A stretch of 64,000 nucleotides of DNA. Source: UBA1351 sp965140555. Lineage in GTDB: Bacteria; Bacillota; Clostridia; Lachnospirales; Vallitaleaceae. Positions 33,602-42,337 of this stretch are shown one piece after another (the stretch's first letter is position 1; each line of letters starts with the position of its first letter). Both the position numbers and the translations under genes were made by a program. The notes under the pieces were generated by a model that saw nothing but the letters and a program-made list of their open reading frames with translations, was not told the DNA's origin and did not search any database. The stretch is from the NCBI GenBank assembly GCA_965140555.1, contig OZ223260.1, positions 434,001 to 498,000 on the forward strand. Reading direction: 5' to 3'.

Positions 33602-35692
33602 TTAATCTTGAAGCAAGTCCTTGCGAGATAAGTTAATACGACCTTGACTATCAATTTCCATAACCTTAACAGCTATTTCATCACCAACAGACACAATGTC
33701 TTCAACTTTATTGACGCGTTCTTTAGCTAGCTTACTAATATGAACTAAACCGTCTTTACCAGGCGCCAATTCAACGAATGCTCCGAAGTTTGTAATACGT
33801 ACAACTTTACCGTTATAGATTGCTCCGACTTCCACATCTCTACCAATAGTTTTGATCGTATCGAGAGCTTTTTGAACCATATCATCATCATCACCACAGA
33901 TGAATACGCGTCCGTCATCTTCAATATCAATCTTAACACCTGTTTCATCGATAATACGATTGATTGTCTTTCCTCTAGGTCCGACAACATCACCGATTTT
34001 TTCAGGATCGATTGTTGTTTGAATAATCTTAGGTGCGTATTTGGATAGTGTTTCCCGTGGTTTATCAATACACACATTCATCACATCATCAAGAATATAC
34101 ATACGTGCTTGACGTGTTTGATAGATTGCTTGACGGACCACCTCATTGGTAATACCATGAAGTTTCATATCCAATTGAATAGCCGTGATACCGTCTTTAG
34201 TACCGGCCACTTTAAAGTCCATATCGCCAAAGAAATCTTCAAGGCCTTGAATATCTGTTAACAATACAAAATCATCATCTGTTTCGCCGGTAACTAATCC
34301 ACAGGAGATACCTGCTACCGGTTTCTTAATCGGAACACCTGCAGCCATCAAGGAAAGAGAACTTGCACAGATACTTCCTTGTGACGTTGAACCATTAGAA
34401 CTTAATACTTCAGATACTGTTCGAATAGCATATGGGAATTCATCTTCTGAAGGAAGAACAGGTACAAGCGCTTTTTCTGCCAAAGCACCATGGCCAATTT
34501 CACGACGGCCCGGACCTCTTGAAGGTCGAGTTTCACCTACAGAGTATGACGGGAAATTATAGTGATGCATATAACGTTTTCCTGTAACTGCATCATCCAA
34601 ACCATCAATACGTTGTGTTTCGCCAAGTGCGCCTAATGTCGTAACGTTAAGAACTTGCGTTTCACCACGTGTGAATAATCCACTACCATGTGTTCTAGGA
34701 AGAATATCAACCTCAGCACTTAATCGGCGAATTTCGTCCATGCCACGGCCATCAGGACGCTTATGATCCACAAGAATCATTTTACGTACTGTTTTCTTTT
34801 GATATTGATATAGTGCTTCATCAATAAGGTCAATCCAGTCTTCGTTTTCTTCAAAAGCTTCTTCTAGCTTTTCTTTATATGCACTGATTTTCTCATCACG
34901 AATGGATTTATCCGGTGCAAAAACCGCTTCTTCCATCTCAGTTTCAGGAATCAATGCTTTCATCGCTTCATTCAAATCAGCAGGAATACCTACTTCTTCG
35001 TATTGTTGCTTTGGTTTTCCTTCTTTTTCCACGATAGAATTAATAAAAGCAACCACTTCTTTATTCAAATCATGAGCTTTAAAAATACCTTCAATCATTG
35101 TATCTTCTGGAATTTCTTTACCTTCAGCTTCAATCATCGTAATTTTTTCTGAAGTCGATACAACAGTCACATTCATTTCTGTCTTTTCACGTTGCTCTGC
35201 ATTTGGATTAAAAATAAATTCTCCGTCAATTAAGCCGACAATTGTCGCCCCTGTTGGACCTTGGAACGGAATATCGGATATCGATAATGCAATGGATGAA
35301 CCAATCATTGCAACTAATTCCGGTTGATTGTCTTGATCCACACATAATACAGTGTTAACCACACCACAATCATTACGGTAATCTTTAGGGAATAATGGAC
35401 GAATCGGACGGTCAATAACACGAGAGGTTAAGATGGCATTCTCACTTGGTCGTCCTTCTCTCTTAATAAATCCTCCCGGAATTTTACCTACAGCGTATAG
35501 TTTTTCTTCATAATCCACACTTAGCGGAAAAAAATCGATGCCCGGACGGGGACGATCAGATGCGGTTGCCGTTGACAAAACAACGGTCTCTCCATATGTT
35601 ACAATACATGCTCCGTTTGCTAAACCTGCTACCTTACCAATCTCAACACTGAGTGTACGACCGGCAAGTTCTGTTGAATATACTCTTGACAT
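33602..35692 (-). CDS. pnp: Polyribonucleotide nucleotidyltransferase
   Basis: Phosphorolytic 3'-5' exoribonuclease of RNA decay. The 696 residues include two RNase PH domains (about 1-210 and 310-530), a KH domain with VGPRGKTINRI near residue 565, and a C-terminal S1 domain (VRITNFGAFVELAPGKDGLVHIS). Conserved active-site segments SDRPRPGIDFFPL and RGETQVLNVTTLG are present. It is 230 bases after rpsO and has its own promoter and leader. Confidence 0.97.
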   Translation of the reverse strand: MSRVYSTELAGRTLSVEIGKVAGLANGACIVTYGETVVLSTATASDRPRPGIDFFPLSVDYEEKLYAVGKIPGGFIKREGRPSENAILTSRVIDRPIRPLFPKDYRNDCGVVNTVLCVDQDNQPELVAMIGSSIALSISDIPFQGPTGATIVGLIDGEFIFNPNAEQREKTEMNVTVVSTSEKITMIEAEGKEIPEDTMIEGIFKAHDLNKEVVAFINSIVEKEGKPKQQYEEVGIPADLNEAMKALIPETEMEEAVFAPDKSIRDEKISAYKEKLEEAFEENEDWIDLIDEALYQYQKKTVRKMILVDHKRPDGRGMDEIRRLSAEVDILPRTHGSGLFTRGETQVLNVTTLGALGETQRIDGLDDAVTGKRYMHHYNFPSYSVGETRPSRGPGRREIGHGALAEKALVPVLPSEDEFPYAIRTVSEVLSSNGSTSQGSICASSLSLMAAGVPIKKPVAGISCGLVTGETDDDFVLLTDIQGLEDFFGDMDFKVAGTKDGITAIQLDMKLHGITNEVVRQAIYQTRQARMYILDDVMNVCIDKPRETLSKYAPKIIQTTIDPEKIGDVVGPRGKTINRIIDETGVKIDIEDDGRVFICGDDDDMVQKALDTIKTIGRDVEVGAIYNGKVVRITNFGAFVELAPGKDGLVHISKLAKERVNKVEDIVSVGDEIAVKVMEIDSQGRINLSRKDLLQD

Positions 35693-35740
35693 ATATGTCT
35701 CCTTTCATAAACGCCTCGAGTCCTTAGTCCTTAGTGTCTA

Positions 35741-35764
35741 TTCTCCACATCTTTCTTTGGAGAA
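35741..35764 (-). promoter_or_regulatory. Stem-loop in the pnp leader
   Basis: A perfect 7-bp inverted repeat (TTCTCCA / TGGAGAA) with a 10-base loop, about 50 bases upstream of pnp and downstream of its predicted promoter. In Escherichia coli a pnp leader stem mediates autocontrol by RNase III and PNPase; a parallel here is inference. Confidence 0.4.
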
Positions 35765-35810
35765 CAAAAACTAACGACTAATTTAAAAACCCGTAGGCGA
35801 TGTTAATTCT

Positions 35811-35838
35811 ATTATACAAGAAATTATCCGATTTGTAA
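35811..35838 (-). promoter_or_regulatory. Promoter of pnp
   Basis: TTACAA and TATAAT with a 16-base spacer on the minus strand, followed by a leader of about 110 bases. It lies between the rpsO terminator and pnp. Confidence 0.55.
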
Positions 35839-35882
35839 TATTTTTCTCAAAAAAAGACAAACTATATAATTACGGATAAAAG

Positions 35883-35909
35883 AATAGAGCGGATATACAC
35901 CGCTCTATT
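35883..35909 (-). terminator. Terminator downstream of rpsO
   Basis: A 10-bp perfect stem (AATAGAGCGG / CCGCTCTATT) with a 7-base loop, followed on the minus strand by CTTTTATCC. It begins 10 bases after the rpsO stop and would partly insulate pnp. Confidence 0.75.
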
Positions 35910-35918
35910 GAGTTTACA

Positions 35919-36182
35919 TTATTTACGAAGACCAAGTCTTTTAATTAATGTACGGTAAGCTTCAACATCTGTTTCTTGAAGGTAACGTAATAAGTTACGA
36001 CGATGACCTACCATTTTCAAAAGACCACGTCTTGAATGGTGATCCTTTTTATGCATTTTTAAGTGACCGTTCAATTCATTGATACGTGTTGTCAAAAGAG
36101 CGATTTGCACTTCCGGTGAACCTGTATCTGTTGCTGTACGGCCGTATTCTTTGATAATAGATTGTTTTGTTTCTTTGTTCAT
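35919..36182 (-). CDS. rpsO: 30S ribosomal protein S15
   Basis: Primary rRNA-binding protein of the 30S platform. The 87 residues begin MNKETKQSIIKEYGRTATDTGS and contain TTRINELNGHLKMHKKDHHSRRGLL, all typical. The start is fixed by AGGAGG eight bases upstream; an upstream in-frame extension reaching 36269 is leader sequence. It has a candidate own promoter and a leader that can fold, in line with autoregulated rpsO genes. Confidence 0.97.
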   Translation of the reverse strand: MNKETKQSIIKEYGRTATDTGSPEVQIALLTTRINELNGHLKMHKKDHHSRRGLLKMVGHRRNLLRYLQETDVEAYRTLIKRLGLRK

Positions 36183-36275
36183 AATAATGAACCTCCTTAT
36201 AATATAAAATCGCCAATTGCCAAGAAAACGGGCGGAGTGACCATAATCCTCGCAGTGGCTAACTTCCAATAACAG

Positions 36276-36304
36276 ATGATATCATAAGTCCTTAGGAATG
36301 TAAA
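36276..36304 (-). promoter_or_regulatory. Candidate promoter of rpsO
   Basis: TTTACA and TATCAT spaced by 17 bases on the minus strand, with a TGA extended -10 element. It gives a leader of about 87 bases. The -35 region overlaps the tail of an inverted repeat (36287-36293 with 36303-36309) that covers the stop of the small upstream gene. Confidence 0.45.
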
Positions 36305-36307
36305 GGA

Positions 36308-36439
36308 CTATTTCTTTTTGTTCTTATCCTTCTTTTGTTTGCTATCCTTCTTATCAGCTTTCTCATCCTTTGCTTTGTTCAATGGGCATTTTTTGCAGTA
36401 CTTTCCTTTTTTCTTCCATTTGCCACAACAAGATGCCAT
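36308..36439 (-). CDS. 43-residue Cys/Lys-rich small protein
   Basis: A short gene not recognised as any named family. The ATG is preceded by AAGGGTGATCTC, a fair ribosome site. The N-terminal half reads MASCCGKWKKKGKYCKKCPL, with four cysteines (two adjacent, then CKKC) that could bind a metal. The C-terminal half is almost only Lys, Asp and Ala and so highly basic and probably disordered. It lies 22 bases after ribF and before the rpsO promoter, on the same strand. Lysine-rich coding on this scale could be chance in A-rich DNA, but the ribosome site and the Cys pattern argue for a gene. Confidence 0.6.
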   Translation of the reverse strand: MASCCGKWKKKGKYCKKCPLNKAKDEKADKKDSKQKKDKNKKK

Positions 36440-36461
36440 GAGATCACCCTTTCAATAACAC

Positions 36462-37388
36462 TTAATCAATTTGATAATAGACGCGAAGCTTTCGTTCATC
36501 CTCTTTCATCTGGTCAATAAGTTGATCCAGCGATTCGAACTGTTCTTCACCACGTAGGAATTTATGGAATTTAACAACAAGTGTCTCCCCATAAATATCC
36601 GCATCAAAATCGACAATATTGGTTTCAATAATAATTTCTTTGTCCTCTTCTTCAATGGTTGGTTTGGTTCCAATATAGGTTAATCCATAGTACGTTACAC
36701 CACCCAATTCAACTTCTGTAGCATATATGCCATTGTTGGGTAACTGCTTATGGTCATCGGGTTTAATATTGGCTGTCGGATAACCGATTTTACGTCCTAG
36801 TTTAGCACCTTCAATAACAACCCCACTTAAGAAATAGGGACGTCCCATTAAATTTTCCGCCAAAGTCATCTGCGCATCACCAATAGCCTCACGAATCCAA
36901 GTACTACTTATGACACGACCATTTTCTTCCAATTTAGGCATAGGAAAAAATGCATAGTCATACTCTTTCGAATAGGTTTGTAGCATTTCAATATTTCCTT
37001 TTCGCCCTTTACCAAATCCATAGTCTTCACCGACGACCACTGCTTTAGCGCCTAATTTATCATGTAAAATATCACGAATAAAATCTTCCGCCTCTATACT
37101 AGCCGTTTCACGCGTAAAAGGGAACTGAACATAATAGTCCATACCTTCCTCTTTCGCCACACGTTGCTTCTCTGAATCTGTACAAATAAGTGGTACAGGG
37201 TTGGGAGCTAACACATGCGTCGGATGGGGATAGAATGTAAAAAATACTGTTTTCAGCCCATGTTCTGCTGCATATTCTTTGGCTTTATCAAGTAACGTCA
37301 AATGACCACGATGTATTCCGTCAAAGTTTCCTAGAACAACCGCTGTATTTGATAATTTCAACTGATTTAAATCACTAATTACTTCCAT
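36462..37388 (-). CDS. ribF: Bifunctional riboflavin kinase / FAD synthetase
   Basis: Makes FMN and FAD. The N-terminal adenylyltransferase domain carries GNFDGIHRGHL; the C-terminal riboflavin kinase domain starts near residue 180 with GRKIGYPTANI and includes NGIYATEV. The 308 residues are typical. FMN produced here is a cofactor of the Rnf subunits encoded elsewhere in the window. It follows truB by 11 bases. Confidence 0.96.
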   Translation of the reverse strand: MEVISDLNQLKLSNTAVVLGNFDGIHRGHLTLLDKAKEYAAEHGLKTVFFTFYPHPTHVLAPNPVPLICTDSEKQRVAKEEGMDYYVQFPFTRETASIEAEDFIRDILHDKLGAKAVVVGEDYGFGKGRKGNIEMLQTYSKEYDYAFFPMPKLEENGRVISSTWIREAIGDAQMTLAENLMGRPYFLSGVVIEGAKLGRKIGYPTANIKPDDHKQLPNNGIYATEVELGGVTYYGLTYIGTKPTIEEEDKEIIIETNIVDFDADIYGETLVVKFHKFLRGEEQFESLDQLIDQMKEDERKLRVYYQID

Positions 37389-37399
37389 TGCACACCTCT

Positions 37400-38284
37400 C
37401 TAGTAGAACATCTTTTCGACTTTTAAATAGGTGTTCTCTTCTTTTGTCTTAACATTATAGATGCCTATAAATTGCTCTTTCGAATCATAAACTCGAAAAC
37501 TATCATTATCCTGTAATGTTTTCGGAATAAGTTCATAGGGCAACTTATTCCCATTATGGACATAGCCATCGTAATCTGATGATACTACAAGTTTTGGATA
37601 ATCGTCAAATATTTTTTCTATAGGAATCAACGCTGCCTCGATATCGCCATGCTCTAACTCCGATAAATTCCATGCATTCTCATGGCTAAAGGGACCGACT
37701 TCTAAGCGACACAAGGCTGTCATAGTGGCCATTGTTCCCAACTTCCTACCCAAATCATCAATAAGCGTCCGTATATACGTCCCTTTAGAACAGGTTACTG
37801 TAAAGGAAAACGTCACATCATCAACTTGCTCAATGTCGTCAATACGATAAATAGTAACCAAACGTGGTTCACGTTCGACTTCTATACCTTGGCGCGCAAG
37901 CTCATAAAGTTTCTTTCCGTTTTTCTTAAGAGCAGAATACATTGGCGGTATCTGATTATATGCCCCCACAAAACTTTCCAGCCCTTGTTTGACCGCTTCT
38001 ATCGAACGACTTACCTCTTCTTTCTCAATAATCGTTCCCCATATGTCTTGTGTATCTGTTCGAAGTCCTAGTTGACACGTGGCTCGATAGGTTTTATTAT
38101 AATCTGTCAAAAGGGATACCACACGGGTTCCTTTGCCGATGCATATAGGCAAAACCCCAGTTGCCTGGGGATCCAATGTTCCTGTATGGCCAATTTTCTT
38201 TATATGAAGAAGTCGACGCATAATGGCTACAACGTCAAAAGATGTATAGCCCGCTTCTTTATATACGTTTATAATCCCGTTCAT
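37400..38284 (-). CDS. truB: tRNA pseudouridine(55) synthase
   Basis: Modifies U55 in the T-loop of tRNAs. The catalytic Asp lies in GHTGTLDPQATGVLPI; TYRATCQLGLRTDTQD and CSKGTYIRTLIDDLG are also conserved. The 294-residue length is usual. It overlaps the end of the DHH gene by 26 bases. Confidence 0.96.
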   Translation of the reverse strand: MNGIINVYKEAGYTSFDVVAIMRRLLHIKKIGHTGTLDPQATGVLPICIGKGTRVVSLLTDYNKTYRATCQLGLRTDTQDIWGTIIEKEEVSRSIEAVKQGLESFVGAYNQIPPMYSALKKNGKKLYELARQGIEVEREPRLVTIYRIDDIEQVDDVTFSFTVTCSKGTYIRTLIDDLGRKLGTMATMTALCRLEVGPFSHENAWNLSELEHGDIEAALIPIEKIFDDYPKLVVSSDYDGYVHNGNKLPYELIPKTLQDNDSFRVYDSKEQFIGIYNVKTKEENTYLKVEKMFY

Positions 38285-39269
38285 ACGCTTGACAAATCTC
38301 CTTTACTATAATTTCTGTAATATCTTCTAGCTGACCCTCTATAGTAAATCCTGCCGCCTTTTTATGGCCACCTCCGCCATGCAACATAGCAACTGAGCAT
38401 ACATCGACATCGATTTGTGAACGTAGGCTTCCTTTAAACACACCCGGTTCCATCTCTAACAGAAAAAGACTGATGGAAACTTCGTCCACTTCTAAAATCA
38501 AGTTTACAACAGCTTCCGTATCACTTTTAGACAAGCCATACTCCTGACATTCTTCATAGCTGAGATAAGTCGTGATAATAGGAAATTCTGAAACTATAGA
38601 CATATTTCTATAAGCAAGTTCCGTAGCTTTTATACTTTTTCTTGTTCGGGTAAAATAGAGACGGTTCACAAGATCCGTAAAATCAATCCCCGTATCTACT
38701 AAACTTGAAGCAACTAAATGTGTTTCCTTACGGGTATTACTATGTTTAAACACACCGGTATCGTAGATAATACCTGTATAGAGACATGTTGCTACATCTT
38801 GTGTCAACGGACGCAAGGGTTGTTCCTTATAGCTTTCAATCATAAGCCCTACCATTTCACACGTTGAACTGGCATAGGCATCTACATAATTATGCATACC
38901 AAAATGCGTGTTGCTATGATGATGGTCGATATTAATCGTTAACGATGCATGGTCGAAAAGCTCCTTAAATGGTTCTATTCGACTCAAATCACCACTATCC
39001 ATCACAATAAGTCCAGCCGGCTTACTTAAGATGCCTTCCTTTTTTTGATTATATAAATCAAGCGTTAGAATCTTATCAAATCCGGCCATGTATTCATATG
39101 TCTTCGGCTGTTCTTCAAGTAAAACAGTTGCCGTTATACCATCTTCTTTTAAAATATTATAGAGCCCAAGTGTTGCACCGACACAGTCACCATCAGGATG
39201 GACATGTCCTGTAATATAGACATGCCCATTCGGTGGCAAAAGCTCTTTTAAGGTTGTATAATTCATCAT
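38259..39269 (-). CDS. nrnA: DHH/DHHA1 phosphoesterase, NrnA-type oligoribonuclease / pAp phosphatase
   Basis: Bifunctional nanoRNase and 3'-phosphoadenosine 5'-phosphate phosphatase family. DHH motifs are GHVHPDGDCVG, VMDSGD and DHHHSN; the DHHA1 domain ends with the GGGGHKKAAGF glycine loop. The 336 residues fit. Position between rbfA and truB is typical in Firmicutes. It overlaps rbfA by one base. Confidence 0.92.
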   Translation of the reverse strand: MMNYTTLKELLPPNGHVYITGHVHPDGDCVGATLGLYNILKEDGITATVLLEEQPKTYEYMAGFDKILTLDLYNQKKEGILSKPAGLIVMDSGDLSRIEPFKELFDHASLTINIDHHHSNTHFGMHNYVDAYASSTCEMVGLMIESYKEQPLRPLTQDVATCLYTGIIYDTGVFKHSNTRKETHLVASSLVDTGIDFTDLVNRLYFTRTRKSIKATELAYRNMSIVSEFPIITTYLSYEECQEYGLSKSDTEAVVNLILEVDEVSISLFLLEMEPGVFKGSLRSQIDVDVCSVAMLHGGGGHKKAAGFTIEGQLEDITEIIVKEICQAYERDYKRI

Positions 39270-39649
39270 TACGCCTTATCACTGTCTGTTACGTCGTCGT
39301 GGCCTTGTACTTCATCAATGAGCTTACTCATCTTCACACCATATTCAATGGAGTGATCCACAACAAAATGTAACTCCGGCGTATTTCTTAAATTGACACG
39401 TGTGGCCAATTCACGTCGGATAAATCCAGCCGAATTCTTTAATCCTTCAAGGGTTTCTTGGTGCTTATTCTCGTCACCCAAAGTAGAAAAGAAAACTTTA
39501 CAGTGTTTCAAGTCCGGGGTTGTATCCACATGAACAATACTTGTTAACGTGTCAACCCTAGGATCTTTTAATCCATCCCGTAGAATGGATGAAAGTTCAT
39601 GTTTGATTTCTTCGTTAATACGTATAATGCGATTGCTGTTTTTTTTCAT
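39269..39649 (-). CDS. rbfA: 30S ribosome-binding factor A
   Basis: Assembly factor for the 30S subunit. The 126 residues show the KH-like fold with RINEEIKHELSSILRDGLKDPR and the conserved region RRELATRVNLRNTPELHFVVD. The C-terminal tail is acidic. It lies 46 bases after infB in the standard cluster. Confidence 0.96.
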   Translation of the reverse strand: MKKNSNRIIRINEEIKHELSSILRDGLKDPRVDTLTSIVHVDTTPDLKHCKVFFSTLGDENKHQETLEGLKNSAGFIRRELATRVNLRNTPELHFVVDHSIEYGVKMSKLIDEVQGHDDVTDSDKA

Positions 39650-39695
39650 AATCTATCACCTCAAGACTTTATATTCGTATAAGTGTCCAATAATC

Positions 39696-41768
39696 CTATC
39701 GAGGGATTTCTTCCATAACGAAGGCTTCAATAATGTCACCGTTCTTAAGATCATTGAATTTCTCCAACATAATACCACATTCATAACCGGTAGCAACTTC
39801 TTTGGCATCATCTTTGAAACGCTTCAAGGAAGCCAATTCACCTTCATAAAGAACAATACCGTCACGAACAAGACGTGCGCTGGCATTTCTTTGGATTTTG
39901 CCGTCCAAGACATAAGAACCGGCAATTGTTCCGACATTAGATACTTTGAAGGTATCACGTACTTCAGCATGACCGATAACTTTTTCTTCAAAAATCGGAT
40001 CCAACATACCTTTCATTGCAAGTTCAATATCTTCAATGGCGTTATAGATAACACGGTATAAACGTACATCAATTTTTTCTCGATCTGCTGTCAATTTAGC
40101 ATTGGATTCAGGACGTACATTAAACCCGATAATAATTGCATTCGATGCACTTGCAAGCATAACATCTGATTCATTAATAGCACCAACACCACCATGAATG
40201 ATATTAATAACAACCTCTTCATTAGATAACTTCATCAACGATTGTTTAACCGCTTCAACAGATCCTTGTACGTCTGCCTTTACAATTAATTTCAATTCTT
40301 TCATTTCACCTTCATGAATTTGATGGAACAAATCATCAAGGGTTACTTTTTGTGGTGTGTTTTGAATCATCTTTTCACGGGCATTGGATTGAAGACGTTC
40401 TGCCAAATGACGCGCCACTTTATCATTATCTGTTTGATAAAAAGCTTCACCTGCTGTCGGCACTTCGTCCAACCCAAGAATTTCTACAGGTGTTGATGGT
40501 CCGGCTGTACGCACACGTTTTCCTTGGTCATTAATCATAGCACGAATTTTACCATGCGTTGAACCGGCAAGAACTGCATCACCAATTTTGAGTGTACCGT
40601 TTTGTACCAGAACCGTTGCAACCGGTCCTCGACCTTTATCGAGTTGAGCTTCGACAATCGTACCACGCGCAGGACGTTTTGGATTTGCCTTCAATTCGCC
40701 CATTTCGGATACTAACAAAATCATTTCCAGTAATTGGTCGATACCTGTTTCTTGTATAGCAGATACATGTACACAAATGGTATCACCACCCCAATCTTCT
40801 GCTACAAGACCATATTCAATAAGCTCTTGTTTAACACGATCAGGATTAGCACCTTCTTTGTCAATTTTGTTAATGGCAACAATAATTTGAACACCGGCTG
40901 CCTTAGCATGGTTGATTGCTTCAATTGTCTGAGGCATAACGCCATCATCAGCAGCAACAACTAGAATGGCAATATCTGTTGCCATAGCACCACGCAGACG
41001 CATTGCTGTAAACGCTTCATGTCCCGGTGTGTCTAAAAATGTAATATTCTCACCATTGATTTCAACAGAGTAGGCACCGATATGTTGTGTAATACCACCA
41101 TGCTCGCCAGTTGTTACATGTGTACGACGAATCGCATCGAGTAACGATGTTTTACCATGGTCAACATGTCCCATTACAACCACAACAGGAGGACGTTTTG
41201 TTAAATCACGTTCATTTTCTTCGTCATCATCTTTGAAAAATTCTTCAATGAAATCTTTTTCATCTTCTTTTTCTGCAATTTTATCATATTCCAAAGCAAT
41301 ATCAGAGGCTAAATCAAAGTTGATTTCTTGATTTGCTGTTGCCATGATGCCTTTTAGCATAAGGTTCTTGACGATATCTGAAATCGGGCATTCTATCATT
41401 TCTGCTAAAACCTTTACAGATACCTGATCGCCAATATAGATAACGTCTGATTTTTCTTCTTCAACTACTTCAGGGCGATGTTTTTTTGATGTTTTTCGTT
41501 TTGTCGTTTCGTTTGTATTCAAATTAGCTTTAGCTTCTTTCTTTTGATTTGGCGTTTCAGCCGCTTCTTCTTTTTTAGGTGTCTTTTCTTCTGTTTCTTT
41601 ATTTGTAGCTTCGGAATCATAATATTCTTTTATAATTTTTTCCTCTTCTTCCGTCACAGAACTCATATGATTTTTCACTTTAATATCAAATCCTTGTAGC
41701 GTTTGGATAAGATCTTTAGAGTCAATCTCAAGTTCTTTAGCTATCTCGTGTACACGTCGTTTAGACAT
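39696..41768 (-). CDS. infB: Translation initiation factor IF-2
   Basis: GTPase that recruits initiator tRNA. The start ATG is preceded by GGAGGTGAAAGG, giving 690 residues; a longer frame upstream is not supported. The N-terminal domain (MSKRRVHEIAKEL) is followed by a short Lys/Glu-rich linker (about residues 50-105), the IF2N subdomain, then the GTPase domain with GHVDHGKTS, DTPGHEAF and NKID. Domains II, C1 and C2 follow. The linker is shorter than in long IF-2 forms. Confidence 0.97.
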   Translation of the reverse strand: MSKRRVHEIAKELEIDSKDLIQTLQGFDIKVKNHMSSVTEEEEKIIKEYYDSEATNKETEEKTPKKEEAAETPNQKKEAKANLNTNETTKRKTSKKHRPEVVEEEKSDVIYIGDQVSVKVLAEMIECPISDIVKNLMLKGIMATANQEINFDLASDIALEYDKIAEKEDEKDFIEEFFKDDDEENERDLTKRPPVVVVMGHVDHGKTSLLDAIRRTHVTTGEHGGITQHIGAYSVEINGENITFLDTPGHEAFTAMRLRGAMATDIAILVVAADDGVMPQTIEAINHAKAAGVQIIVAINKIDKEGANPDRVKQELIEYGLVAEDWGGDTICVHVSAIQETGIDQLLEMILLVSEMGELKANPKRPARGTIVEAQLDKGRGPVATVLVQNGTLKIGDAVLAGSTHGKIRAMINDQGKRVRTAGPSTPVEILGLDEVPTAGEAFYQTDNDKVARHLAERLQSNAREKMIQNTPQKVTLDDLFHQIHEGEMKELKLIVKADVQGSVEAVKQSLMKLSNEEVVINIIHGGVGAINESDVMLASASNAIIIGFNVRPESNAKLTADREKIDVRLYRVIYNAIEDIELAMKGMLDPIFEEKVIGHAEVRDTFKVSNVGTIAGSYVLDGKIQRNASARLVRDGIVLYEGELASLKRFKDDAKEVATGYECGIMLEKFNDLKNGDIIEAFVMEEIPR

Positions 41769-41772
41769 CCTT

Positions 41773-42069
41773 TCACCTCCAAGTTTTTTGTATACTCGCG
41801 GCAAAATTCTCATCGGTTATACATACCGTAGCGCGAATATCCTTTCCTATAGCCTTTCCCAATGATTCTTTTGTAAATTTCATTACAAAGGGAATGCTTC
41901 TGAAGTTACACATATTCGTGAACTTCTTCTTTGTATTCGCTGATGCATCATCAGCGATAATAACCAAATATGCTTGGCCATCTTTTATTGCTTTTTCAAC
42001 AGGGAATTCTCCTGATACCAACTGGTTTGCCCGGCGGCAGAGACCAATCATATTCAATGATTTATCCAA
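41773..42069 (-). CDS. ylxQ: YlxQ-family L7Ae-like RNA-binding protein
   Basis: A 98-residue member of the L7Ae/L30e/S12e family, usually found between nusA/ylxR and infB. The GLCRRANQLVSGEFPVEKAI segment and the VIIADDASANTKKK loop fit the k-turn-binding fold. Role in ribosome or RNase P biology is inferred for the family. It overlaps ylxR by 8 bases and ends 4 bases before infB. Confidence 0.9.
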   Translation of the reverse strand: MDKSLNMIGLCRRANQLVSGEFPVEKAIKDGQAYLVIIADDASANTKKKFTNMCNFRSIPFVMKFTKESLGKAIGKDIRATVCITDENFAASIQKTWR

Positions 42070-42337
42070 TGTTTGTAAAGGCCTCCTTTAAGGATTCTTT
42101 TGTTTCACTCGGTATTTGACATTTGAATGAACGTTCTAATCCTTTGTTCGACAACGATTGTTCCAAACAATCCGACGACTTGCAAACGTAAGCCCCTCGC
42201 CCATTGACTTTTCCTGACGGATCAAGAGAAAACTCACCATCTGCTGTTCTGACAATACGCATCATGTCACGTTTATCTTTCATTTCACCACAGCCGGTAC
42301 AGCGTCGTAAAGGTACTTTTTTTGCCACGTTAACCAC
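42062..42337 (-). CDS. ylxR: YlxR family protein (RNase P modulator RnpM)
   Basis: Small RNA-binding protein of 91 residues. The conserved motif RRCTGCGEMKDKRDMMRIVR and the glycine-rich RGAYVCKSSDCLEQS are present. A Bacillus subtilis homologue binds RNase P RNA and tempers its activity. It overlaps nusA by one base and ylxQ by 8 bases. Confidence 0.92.
   Translation of the reverse strand: MVNVAKKVPLRRCTGCGEMKDKRDMMRIVRTADGEFSLDPSGKVNGRGAYVCKSSDCLEQSLSNKGLERSFKCQIPSETKESLKEAFTNIG

Noticed and set aside
36308..36520. Plus-strand 61-codon frame across the ribF end
   Set aside because: Antisense to the ribF 3' end and to the Cys/Lys-rich small gene; hydrophobic only because it is the complement of a Lys-rich stretch.
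37826..38311. Plus-strand frames within truB/nrnA
   Set aside because: Antisense shadows of conserved genes without ribosome sites.
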